Below are positions 1 to 5,720 of a DNA stretch of 6,165 nt, one piece after another (the stretch's first letter is position 1; the number at the start of each line of letters is the position of its first letter). The notes beneath the pieces are model-generated. The model saw only the letters and a program-made list of their open reading frames with translations, was not told the origin of the DNA and ran no database searches. Where the stretch lies: NCBI GenBank assembly GCA_023267775.1, contig JAHFMQ010000041.1:1-6165 (forward strand), in the 5' to 3' direction. The DNA is from Candidatus Kaiserbacteria bacterium (lineage in GTDB: Bacteria; Patescibacteriota; Minisyncoccia; Phycocordibacterales; Phycocordibacteraceae). The translations under genes and the position numbers were made by a program.

Positions 1-2
1 CT

Positions 3-1259
3 ATTGCCGGCACCATTACCGAGATGCCTGTATTCAGTTTCCTAGTCGCAGATCTTCATGCGCATGTCTGGGGTATGCTCACCGCACTTCTTGTGCTCGC
101 GATAGCTTTTTCATTTTGGTGTGATAAAGGTGCAACAAAGTTACCTACCGCAAATAAATATTTCTGGGCGCTCGCGTTTGCGCTCGGTATGGCCTACATG
201 GTGAATTCCTGGGACGCGGTTACGCTCGGAACACTCGCAGCGCTCATTATCGTACTGAAATATCGCCACGATTCGTGGGTACATATTTCCGCCGCTGTGG
301 TTTTGCTCGCAGCAGTAGCATATGTCGTGGCACTGCCTTGGAGCATTACGAACCATTTGCCGCTTCAAGGAGTCGGATTCGTGCATGGCAGTTCGAATAT
401 CTGGCAGTGGCTTACGTTCTGGGGTTCAATTGTAACTATTATTGTGGTGTTTGCTTTGAGATACGCGTGGGTGCGTAGAAAAGTGCATGAACATGCTGAC
501 GTGCTGTTATTTGTCGGCACAATCATGGGTGTAGGTGTTTTATTTCTCGCATTGATCGAAATCTTTTACATGAAAGATATCCTCATCAATGGCGAATGGT
601 ATCGCGCAAATACCGTGTTTAAGGTGGCAACGCAGGTTTGGATTTGGGTTTCCGTGTTTGCCGGCCCACTCTATCTCTGGTTGTACCAGTCGTTCGCATA
701 TCGGCTGACGAAAATTATAACCGCTCTTTTTCTCATCATATATCTCTCAATCGGCGCTGTGTATCCATCAATTGCAATTTCCCAAGCCTTCACCGGCAGC
801 CATACATTCATTGGTGTCGATCATGGACTTGATTGGTGGAAAAATGAATACCCAGATGATTATGCTGGCTACCAGTACTTAAAAAGTGTGCGAGATCTAT
901 TACCTCTGGACCAGCGGTTAAAAAATATTGTCGAAGCGGAGGGAGACAGTTATACCGACGTGTCTCGATTCTCAGTTTTTCTTGGTTGGCCGACTATTGT
1001 CGGCTGGCCGGTGCATGAATGGACGTGGCGCGGGAGCTATGATGCCGTCGGCAAGCGTCGCGACGAAGTGAGAGAAATATATACCGGAACCGACACTAAA
1101 CGTACGCAAGATCTCTTAGATAAATACAAAATCAATTATATTATTTTAGGAGCCGTCGAACGTAATCGGTATGGTGCCGTTATTCAAGAGACTAAGCTTC
1201 GTTCTCTCGGGAAAGTCGTTTTTAATCAGGGCAGTATGATCATTATCAGCACTCGTTAG
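3..1259 (+). CDS. DUF2298 (Chlor_Arch_YYY) multi-pass membrane protein, C-terminal part (5' truncated by window)
   Basis: The reading frame is open from base 3, before the first in-window Met (position 24), and the codons ahead of that Met read I-A-G-T-I-T-E. This continues into the family block TEMPVFSFLVADLHAH, so the true start lies upstream and position 24 is not it. Counting from the Met at 24, about eight hydrophobic segments lie within residues 16-255. Motifs match DUF2298: DLHAH (10-14), NSWDAVT (61-67), RANTVFK (194-200), then a soluble C-terminal part with EAEGDSY (304-310), GWPTIVGWPVHEWTWRG (321-337) and a final LGAVERNRYG block. The family resembles GT-C-type glycosyltransferases in architecture and is found in Chloroflexi, archaea and CPR bacteria. 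Its reaction is not established, so I give none. The gene ends tail to tail with the minus-strand flavocytochrome gene, stops overlapping by 4 bp, and has no visible terminator. Confidence 0.9.
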   Translation: MAGTITEMPVFSFLVADLHAHVWGMLTALLVLAIAFSFWCDKGATKLPTANKYFWALAFALGMAYMVNSWDAVTLGTLAALIIVLKYRHDSWVHISAAVVLLAAVAYVVALPWSITNHLPLQGVGFVHGSSNIWQWLTFWGSIVTIIVVFALRYAWVRRKVHEHADVLLFVGTIMGVGVLFLALIEIFYMKDILINGEWYRANTVFKVATQVWIWVSVFAGPLYLWLYQSFAYRLTKIITALFLIIYLSIGAVYPSIAISQAFTGSHTFIGVDHGLDWWKNEYPDDYAGYQYLKSVRDLLPLDQRLKNIVEAEGDSYTDVSRFSVFLGWPTIVGWPVHEWTWRGSYDAVGKRRDEVREIYTGTDTKRTQDLLDKYKINYIILGAVERNRYGAVIQETKLRSLGKVVFNQGSMIIISTR

Positions 1260-2605
1260 AAAGAGAATTTTTCGTAGTGTATGTGATGGGCGTCAAAACC
1301 CAAACCTTTTAGATGTCCTACCATGAGGTTCATCATGACAGGAGGGCCGCACAGATACACTTCTCGCGTATAGAAATCAGGCGCGAGCCGAACAATTTTT
1401 TCTTTATCAATAAACCCAGATTCATAACCGGGAGTCGGTGTTCCAAGAATATGACGCACAACGATTGTGGGCGCATACTCGTGAATAGCGTCAAGTTCTT
1501 GCTTAAATGTGATGTCGCGCTCGCTCTTATTTCCGTATAATAAAATGGCATCTTTTTTTTCAAAAGCCAAAGTTTCAAGCATGGCACGGATGGGAGTGAT
1601 ACCGATGCCGCCGGCAATAAAAAGAAACTTCTCCCGATCAGCGCGCTCTTCAGTAAATAGACCTAGAGGTCCATCTACGATAACGTGCGTGCCCGGCTGT
1701 AGCGTGGCAATTTTTTTTGTGTAATCTCCGAGTGCTTTGATGGTCAAACGTATAGAATTACCATTATAGGCAGCAGAAAAAGAAAATGGGTGCGTATACC
1801 ACATGTCTTTTCTCAAAACGGTTATGTTGATGTACTGCCCAGCCTCAAATATAAAATGCTCCATGTTTTTCCCGGATATATATATCGACCACGTATCGTA
1901 GGTTTCCTGGACTACTTTCTCGACGATAAAACGATGGTAGGCGAATCGGACGAGTGGTCGGACAAAACGATAGGTAAGCATCAAACCGAACACACCGAAA
2001 TTAAGAACGTACCAATAATACAGCGGCCATCCACCCTGAAGGTCTCCCGTACCAAGTTGGTGCTTCACGGCGAGTCCAATAGCGAGATAGGTCAGTAGGT
2101 GAGTAAAATACCATGTCTCATAGCGTAATTTTCTCCGTACGATCGCTATCGATATAAAAATGACGAAAATAAAAAGTACCACTGAAAAAAAAGAAAGGAA
2201 AACTCCATTTTTATTTGCGAGAAAATCACCAAATTGGGAAAGATACGAGACGCCATACGACTGCGCGTAGCCCACGGTTAGCAGTAAGGGGTGAATAAGC
2301 AAAAAGGTAACTACTGAGTATCCAATGAATCGGTGCAATTTATTCAGGCGGTCAAAACCCCACAAATGTTCAATCGGTCGTATCCGACCGATGAGAATTA
2401 GTTGGGTCAAAATGAAATATTCAGCCAGCAGTCCTGTAATTCTTCCAAGCGCAATAATCAGGTTCCCATCGGCAGGGTTTTGAATATAATAGTGTGATTT
2501 CGACCACCATAACCAGAAAATAACGATGATGTTTGCGAAAAAAATAAAAAACACTAAAAACTTTTTTATGGTTATCGTAGATGGTCGTGCGAAATGGAGT
2601 CCCAT
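1256..2605 (-). CDS. Ferric reductase / NOX-like transmembrane flavocytochrome b, NAD(P)H oxidoreductase
   Basis: Predicted to pass electrons from cytosolic NAD(P)H via FAD and two membrane hemes to an acceptor outside. Residues are numbered from an alternative TTG at 2626. Six hydrophobic segments lie at about 23-41, 55-80, 99-120, 141-163, 172-192 and 203-220. Candidate heme ligands are H98/H112 in the third and H176/H189 in the fifth, spaced 14 and 13, the ferric-reductase/NOX pattern for two stacked hemes b. A ferredoxin-reductase-type half follows: HPFSFS (279-284, FAD), DGPLGLF (318-324), AGGIGITP (338-345, nucleotide binding), CGPP (426-429) and an aromatic C-terminus EKFSF. I prefer the ATG at 2605 (449 aa, 7 bp after the preceding stop). 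The TTG at 2626 would add seven residues and overlap that gene by 14 bp; neither start has a good Shine-Dalgarno. It is the last gene of the cluster. The acceptor (Fe(III), O2, quinone or a neighbouring heme protein) cannot be read from sequence. Confidence 0.92.
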   Translation of the reverse strand: MGLHFARPSTITIKKFLVFFIFFANIIVIFWLWWSKSHYYIQNPADGNLIIALGRITGLLAEYFILTQLILIGRIRPIEHLWGFDRLNKLHRFIGYSVVTFLLIHPLLLTVGYAQSYGVSYLSQFGDFLANKNGVFLSFFSVVLFIFVIFISIAIVRRKLRYETWYFTHLLTYLAIGLAVKHQLGTGDLQGGWPLYYWYVLNFGVFGLMLTYRFVRPLVRFAYHRFIVEKVVQETYDTWSIYISGKNMEHFIFEAGQYINITVLRKDMWYTHPFSFSAAYNGNSIRLTIKALGDYTKKIATLQPGTHVIVDGPLGLFTEERADREKFLFIAGGIGITPIRAMLETLAFEKKDAILLYGNKSERDITFKQELDAIHEYAPTIVVRHILGTPTPGYESGFIDKEKIVRLAPDFYTREVYLCGPPVMMNLMVGHLKGLGFDAHHIHYEKFSF

Positions 2606-2612
2606 AGAAGAT

Positions 2613-3188
2613 TTACTTGCCACCAAAGGAATTTTTCAATTTCTCCCAGAAAGTATGATTTCCCAAGTTAACCGCAATGATCTTTCTGTCTGCTCCTCCC
2701 GGCTCAAAATACAGCACAAGACCACTAGCATTTTTAGGGACTTCGAAACCAACTTCTTCTCGTAAGATGTCGTGGGGCGAAATCGGACCAGAAAGGACAT
2801 TACCTTCGCTTATCACCGCAGTCTCACTGTACACATTGCCCGAAGCATCTTTCACATAGAGAGAAAGAAGAGGAATAAAATCAAATACCTTGTCGCCCGT
2901 ATTGTTTATAACAATCGTCGGTATTAAGAACTCATATCCTGGCCGTGGGAGCAATGGGCCTGCTCCTTGGGGATCATAGCGAAGTTTTTCAACTAGGAAC
3001 GAAAGATTCTCAGCGCGCACTTCTTCTCCGAGCGAATGCTCGACGAAAAGATTTGTATTGCGCTGCTCCCTCCCAAACGTTCCGGCGTACCATGTGACGC
3101 CAATAGCAAATACAATGAAGAGTAGAAAAACCACTCCAGATATTTTTGGTTTTAAAAGAACATTTTTTATATGGTGAGATATGCTCAT
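2613..3188 (-). CDS. Membrane-anchored DUF4352-like protein
   Basis: A 191-residue protein with a short basic N-terminus (HHIKNVLLKPK), one hydrophobic anchor at about residues 17-35, and an extracytoplasmic beta-rich domain at about 55-175. The domain follows the DUF4352 pattern: a strand with the 'large, persistent' FLIPTIVINNTGDK stretch (87-100), a YVKDASGNVY turn (111-120), a GPISPHD segment, then FEVPKNASGLVLYFEPGG (148-165) and a closing IIAVNL strand. DUF4352 domains are immunoglobulin-like folds, usually of unknown function, on lipoproteins or anchored surface proteins. Only 9 bp separate its start from the stop of the cytochrome b5 surface protein gene, and the flavocytochrome follows within 7 bp, so the three are probably co-transcribed. 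It has no Cys/His heme motif, so a structural or assembly role beside the redox proteins is possible but is inference. No Shine-Dalgarno is visible upstream of the ATG. Confidence 0.82.
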   Translation of the reverse strand: MSISHHIKNVLLKPKISGVVFLLFIVFAIGVTWYAGTFGREQRNTNLFVEHSLGEEVRAENLSFLVEKLRYDPQGAGPLLPRPGYEFLIPTIVINNTGDKVFDFIPLLSLYVKDASGNVYSETAVISEGNVLSGPISPHDILREEVGFEVPKNASGLVLYFEPGGADRKIIAVNLGNHTFWEKLKNSFGGK

Positions 3189-3197
3189 AACATTATT

Positions 3198-5051
3198 TTA
3201 TTGGAATGGTCCAATGTAATAAGCCTGCAGGACGTTGTTGAGTGCCGAATTTGAATGACGATGTCCTCCGCTGTTGTTAATAAAGACATCATAAATATCT
3301 CCTCCACAGTATGGCACGATAACGTCTCCTCCCGGGTGATTGCTACTACCATTCGCGACATAGTTCGTTATGTTGTAAGCCTTATTAGTTGGACTGCGGA
3401 GATAAACCCAACAATTAGCACGCGAATTGTGCGGAGCAATATCCGCAGCTGTACAAGCTCCGCCGCTTCCGCAACCGGAAGGCGGAGGGGTTGGTGTGGG
3501 CGTGGGCGTTGGAGCGGACACCGACACGGTTGTATTTTTTGTGACGGTTCCACCCCCGCCCGTACATGCAAGAGTATACGTAGTGCTTATCGTTGGGCTG
3601 ATTGATTGCGTACCGGAAGTTGCTTTTGCTCCCGACCATCCTCCTGAGGCTGTGCAGGAATTTGCGTTGGTTGATGACCACGACAGGGTTGAAGACTGTC
3701 CTGAAATTATTGAAGTTGGGTTTGCTGAAAAAGTAGACGTCGGTGCGGGAGTTGGTGTCGGCGTTGGGTTCGATGTTGGGATAGGCGTCGGATTTGCAGT
3801 AGGAGTTGGTGTCGGCGTTGGGTTCGATGTTGGGATAGGCGTCGGATTGTTCGTTGGAGTGGCAGTCGGGTTTGTCGTCGGTGTCGCGGTTGGAGTAGGT
3901 GTAAGGGTTCCCGTCGGGACCGGTGTCGCTATAGGGGCTCCCGCTCCGGGAGTTACATTGTTGCAGTAGGTTGAAGTCCAAATACCATTCGATCCATGCG
4001 CCTGGTAACAAGCAAACGTTGTACCTTGTGGCCACACAATAGAATGTCTACCGCTACTGAGTGTAACGGATAAATTTGATACAAGATTAGTGGAATAACG
4101 TATCGCCGATGGAAGTCCGCTAATACTTACCGTGGCGCCATTTGCATCCGTCGTTACACCTATAACTTCTGAAGATGCAGTTGCCGGGGTCACATTATTG
4201 CAGTACCTCGGGGTCCAGATCCCATTTGTTCCTTGAGCTTGATAACAAGCAAACGTTGTACCTTGTGGCCACACAATAGAGTGCCTTCCACTCACAAGCG
4301 TGGTTGGTAGATCAGACACAAGATTAGTCGAGTAGCGTATCGCCGACAGGACGCCCGTGACGGCCATGTTCGCACCATTTACATCAGTTACCACACTCGT
4401 TACTTGAGCTGCGACGCCCACGGTTCCTGTGGAAACAATTGTCGGAATTGGTGTTGATCGAGGTGTCGGTCGCGGGGTAGTAGACACGGGTTTAGGAGTC
4501 GGAGTTGGTTTAATAGTAGAAGTCCCATTTCCAGCGAGACTTATTTTACTTACATCGGCGTTTACAGTAGGGGAACTATTTCCGGCACTGTCGTAGGCGA
4601 CTATGGTATAGGTATGTGAAGCTACCGAGGAAAGAGGAGTATCAATGTAATAAAAATTATTTGTGGTGGTTCCTATTTCATGACCATCTTGCAAAATCCG
4701 ATACCCGGTAACGGCAGTGTCGTCGTGTGAACTCGTCCACTTGAGACTTATCTGATTCTGATTGATAGCCGAAGCTATAAGACTTGTTGGTGATGTTGGT
4801 GACTGCGTGTCTTTCGAAGCGGTTGAGCCCTGTGTGGTGGCCGGTAGTTGTGTTGGAATCAATGTTGCTTGAGTAACTTGAGATGTCGGGGGGTTTGCTT
4901 GCAGATCTGGCGGAACATACGTCTCTTTGACGTATACGCCCCATCCCATTATTAGGATCATTACAAATGCTGCACTATAAAATATTCTCATGAATGGAAA
5001 TGTTTTTGCGCCAAAGTACCAACTTTTTACTTCGATATCAGTATAAATCAT
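3198..5051 (-). CDS. Membrane-anchored surface protein with FN3, paired repeats, PT-stalk, Ig-like and C-terminal cytochrome b5 domains
   Basis: A 617-residue modular protein. An N-terminal hydrophobic anchor (about 22-40) is followed by a Thr/Pro/Gln linker, a fibronectin type III-like domain (about 87-168), a Pro-Thr linker (180-205) and two homologous ~77-residue repeats (213-289 and 292-368, each with two Cys 15 apart). Then come a Pro-Thr-Asn stalk (370-438), an Ig-like domain (439-512; C466 and C496 may form a disulfide), another PT linker, and a cytochrome b5 domain (about 532-617). The last shows HNSRANCW (541-548), the HPGG heme-ligand motif (H572), and HRHSNSALNNVLQAYYIG (597-614) supplying the second His (probably H599). 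It should sit outside the cell with the heme domain at the tip of the stalk. The start is uncertain: the ATG at 5051 and an internal ATG at 4991 (M21) both lack a good Shine-Dalgarno and both keep the anchor. First gene of a tight three-gene cluster ending in the flavocytochrome, a plausible electron donor. Confidence 0.9.
   Translation of the reverse strand: MIYTDIEVKSWYFGAKTFPFMRIFYSAAFVMILIMGWGVYVKETYVPPDLQANPPTSQVTQATLIPTQLPATTQGSTASKDTQSPTSPTSLIASAINQNQISLKWTSSHDDTAVTGYRILQDGHEIGTTTNNFYYIDTPLSSVASHTYTIVAYDSAGNSSPTVNADVSKISLAGNGTSTIKPTPTPKPVSTTPRPTPRSTPIPTIVSTGTVGVAAQVTSVVTDVNGANMAVTGVLSAIRYSTNLVSDLPTTLVSGRHSIVWPQGTTFACYQAQGTNGIWTPRYCNNVTPATASSEVIGVTTDANGATVSISGLPSAIRYSTNLVSNLSVTLSSGRHSIVWPQGTTFACYQAHGSNGIWTSTYCNNVTPGAGAPIATPVPTGTLTPTPTATPTTNPTATPTNNPTPIPTSNPTPTPTPTANPTPIPTSNPTPTPTPAPTSTFSANPTSIISGQSSTLSWSSTNANSCTASGGWSGAKATSGTQSISPTISTTYTLACTGGGGTVTKNTTVSVSAPTPTPTPTPPPSGCGSGGACTAADIAPHNSRANCWVYLRSPTNKAYNITNYVANGSSNHPGGDVIVPYCGGDIYDVFINNSGGHRHSNSALNNVLQAYYIGPFQ
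3748..3848 (-). repeat. 54-bp tandem repeat in the Pro-Thr stalk
   Basis: Bases 3748-3794 and 3802-3848 are identical over 47 bp with a 54-bp period, encoding two copies of an 18-residue unit built on NPTPIPTSNPTPTPTP. It forms part of the extracellular stalk that spaces the repeat domains from the Ig-like and cytochrome b5 domains. Such tracts readily change length by slippage. Confidence 0.9.
3948..4415 (-). repeat. Two in-frame ~79-codon repeats inside the surface protein
   Basis: Copy 1 (4185-4415) and copy 2 (3948-4178) encode residues 213-289 and 292-368. Both contain AIRYSTNLVS, SGRHSIVWPQGTTFACYQA, NGIWT and YCNNVTP. At DNA level 38 bases are identical (4006-4043 and 4243-4280, offset 237 bp = 79 codons). 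Each repeat has two Cys separated by 15 residues, suggesting an internal disulfide. I do not recognise the repeat as a named domain. Confidence 0.9.
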
Positions 5052-5100
5052 CTAGCAAAATATGGGTGGTACAGGTGTGGATGCAGGTTTACTAGCGGAC

Positions 5101-5141
5101 GGCGAGAATGCCCCGCCCCTTTGGAGCGGGGATGAATCGCC
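5101..5141 (+). other. Hairpin resembling the right-end/omega-RNA hairpin of IS200/IS605-family TnpB elements
   Basis: The outer stem GGCGA (5101-5105) pairs with TCGCC (5137-5141). The inner stem CCCCGC (5111-5116) pairs with GCGGGG (5126-5131) around CCCTTTGGA. Read on the plus strand, the order AATG-CCCCGC-CCCTTT-GGAGCGGGGATG closely resembles the right-end hairpin seen after many tnpB genes. A further GCGG/CCGC pairing (5095-5098 with 5145-5148) could extend it. No tnpB or tnpA coding sequence is present, so at most this is a solo remnant or a non-autonomous element. The similarity is from memory of the motif, not from a search. Confidence 0.4.
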
Positions 5142-5152
5142 GCCCCGCAATT

Positions 5153-5184
5153 CCCGCGCCGCGGCTTTGTGCGGCATACGCGGG
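5153..5184. other. Hairpin
   Basis: CCCGCG (5153-5158) pairs with CGCGGG (5179-5184). Inside it, CCGC (5159-5162) pairs with GCGG (5171-5174), leaving a 4-base bulge (CATA) and an 8-base loop. It forms on either strand and has no adjacent T-tract, so it looks like part of a structured RNA or element rather than a terminator. Confidence 0.6.
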
Positions 5185-5192
5185 TTGTGGCC

Positions 5193-5212
5193 GTGCGCTC
5201 GGTGGAGCGCAC
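5193..5212. other. Perfect 8-bp hairpin with GGTG loop
   Basis: GTGCGCTC (5193-5200) pairs perfectly with GAGCGCAC (5205-5212) around a 4-base loop. On the plus strand it is followed by TTTGTCT, a weak terminator-like tail. It abuts the second TCTAGCAAAA copy at 5217. Confidence 0.65.
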
Positions 5213-5235
5213 TTTGTCTAGCAAAACACCACGGT

Positions 5236-5295
5236 AGCCGCCTGCCCAATGCCCCGTCAGCTCTGCTGCGGGGATGGGACAGGCGGCTTGTTTTA
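5236..5295 (+). terminator. Long composite hairpin with T-rich tail on the plus strand (terminator-like)
   Basis: The outer 9-bp stem AGCCGCCTG (5236-5244) pairs with CAGGCGGCT (5280-5288). Inner pairings are CCCA/TGGG, CCCCG (5252-5256)/CGGGG (5269-5273) and CAGC/GCTG around a TCT loop, roughly 22 paired bases. The plus strand then reads TTGTTTTA, like an intrinsic terminator, but no plus-strand gene precedes it, so it may end an unannotated plus-strand RNA from this region. It also lies about 50 bp past the stop of the minus-strand MAPR gene and could serve it, although in that direction the T-rich stretch comes about 10 bases after the stem. Its core AATGCCCCG...GCGGGGATG resembles the 5101-5141 hairpin. 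Confidence 0.5.
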
Positions 5296-5339
5296 CCTAC
5301 CGATATATGAGACGGTATAAACTTGAATTCCTTACGTAA

Positions 5340-5696
5340 TCACTGAGAGGCAACAAAGATCCCGACGATAGGATATTTCCTCCTAATGATATCGCCTCCG
5401 AATATGTGAAGCTCTCGAGAAGCGTCTTTCCCAGCGATGCTGTGGTAGGTGCCTCCTGGAACATAAAACGATTTTCCTATAGTAACGTCATACACGTATC
5501 CATCTAACGCTACGTAAATAGGGAGGCTATCGTTTCCGCCGTTATATTTGGCCAGAGTTGCAGAGGTATATCTGGGAAGATTGTCCGGCACGACGGGAGG
5601 TTTTGAAACACGGAAAAATAGAAAATAACTCGCAATTGCTGCAACAAGAATTGCCGCCACCACGCTATAAAGTATGAATGTGCGTCGTTTGTGCAT
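5340..5696 (-). CDS. Membrane-anchored MAPR-type (PGRMC/neudesin-like) cytochrome b5-fold protein
   Basis: A 118-residue protein from the ATG at 5696: basic start (MHKRR), hydrophobic anchor at about residues 6-29, short linker, then a cytochrome b5-fold domain of the membrane-associated progesterone receptor type (about 43-104). The diagnostic order is YTSATLAKYNGG, IYVALDGYVYDVTIGKSFY, then VPGGTYHSIAGKDASREL. This matches the family pattern of G-x-VYDVT followed by FYGPxGxY and AGKDASR. It lacks HPGG; in PGRMC1 heme is held by Tyr, and both conserved Tyr positions (the FY and the GGTY) are retained here, so Tyr-ligated heme is plausible. The C-terminus is short (ends VGIFVASQ). An in-frame GTG at 5741 would add 15 residues ahead of the anchor but would place the 5721-5743 inverted repeat inside the gene, so I prefer the ATG. 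Same strand as the downstream cytochrome b5/flavocytochrome cluster, 288 bp away. Confidence 0.88.
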   Translation of the reverse strand: MHKRRTFILYSVVAAILVAAIASYFLFFRVSKPPVVPDNLPRYTSATLAKYNGGNDSLPIYVALDGYVYDVTIGKSFYVPGGTYHSIAGKDASRELHIFGGDIIRRKYPIVGIFVASQ

Positions 5697-5720
5697 ACTT
5701 TCAATTCTAACAGAAAAGCT

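Larger units (their letters stand above)
5051..5226. repeat. 10-bp direct repeat TCTAGCAAAA bracketing the GC-rich block
   Basis: TCTAGCAAAA occurs at 5051-5060 and again at 5217-5226, 166 bp apart, enclosing most of the GC-rich hairpin block. The first copy overlaps the start codon region of the surface protein gene. It could be a target-site-type duplication or chance; no terminal inverted repeats are seen just inside the copies. Confidence 0.5.
5052..5339. other. GC-rich, hairpin-dense intergenic region between the two cytochrome b5-fold genes
   Basis: No convincing gene lies here. The two overlapping frames that stay open (5052-5249 minus, 5062-5310 plus) look like by-products of high GC. 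GC is about 72% over 5101-5160 and 65% over 5161-5220, clearly above the flanking genes. The stretch holds four hairpins (5101-5141, 5153-5184, 5193-5212, 5236-5288) and a 10-bp direct repeat. It must also contain, or be crossed by, the promoter of the downstream minus-strand cluster, but I found no clear -35/-10 pair. Alternatives are a structured RNA gene or the remnant of a small transposable element. Confidence 0.7.

Noticed and set aside
3748..3848. CRISPR-like repeat pattern
   Set aside because: The repeat is in-frame protein-coding low complexity with no unique spacers of regular length.
3427..3969. 180-residue plus-strand frame rich in Val-Gly repeats
   Set aside because: It is the antisense reading of the Pro-Thr stalk and Ig-like region. 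The repeated Val-Gly arises from the complement of Pro/Thr codons, and the minus frame has clear domains.
3415..4035. 206-residue second minus-strand frame
   Set aside because: Frame-shifted reading of the same low-complexity repeat; it has no domain and ends inside the real gene.
5052..5249. 65-residue minus-strand frame in the GC-rich block
   Set aside because: Composition-driven; overlaps hairpins and shows no recognisable motif.
5062..5310. 82-residue plus-strand frame in the GC-rich block, considered as a TnpB C-terminal fragment
   Set aside because: No TnpB zinc-finger or RuvC residues, no Shine-Dalgarno, and it runs through all four hairpins. High GC explains the open frame.
5052..5339. 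tRNA or standard housekeeping RNA
   Set aside because: I saw no cloverleaf with T-arm consensus and no recognisable RNase P, SRP or tmRNA core, though a covariance search was not possible.
5340..5342. Possible alternative genetic code (TGA as Gly or Trp)
   Set aside because: TGA ends the MAPR gene just after a complete domain, and no gene needs in-frame TGA as a sense codon.
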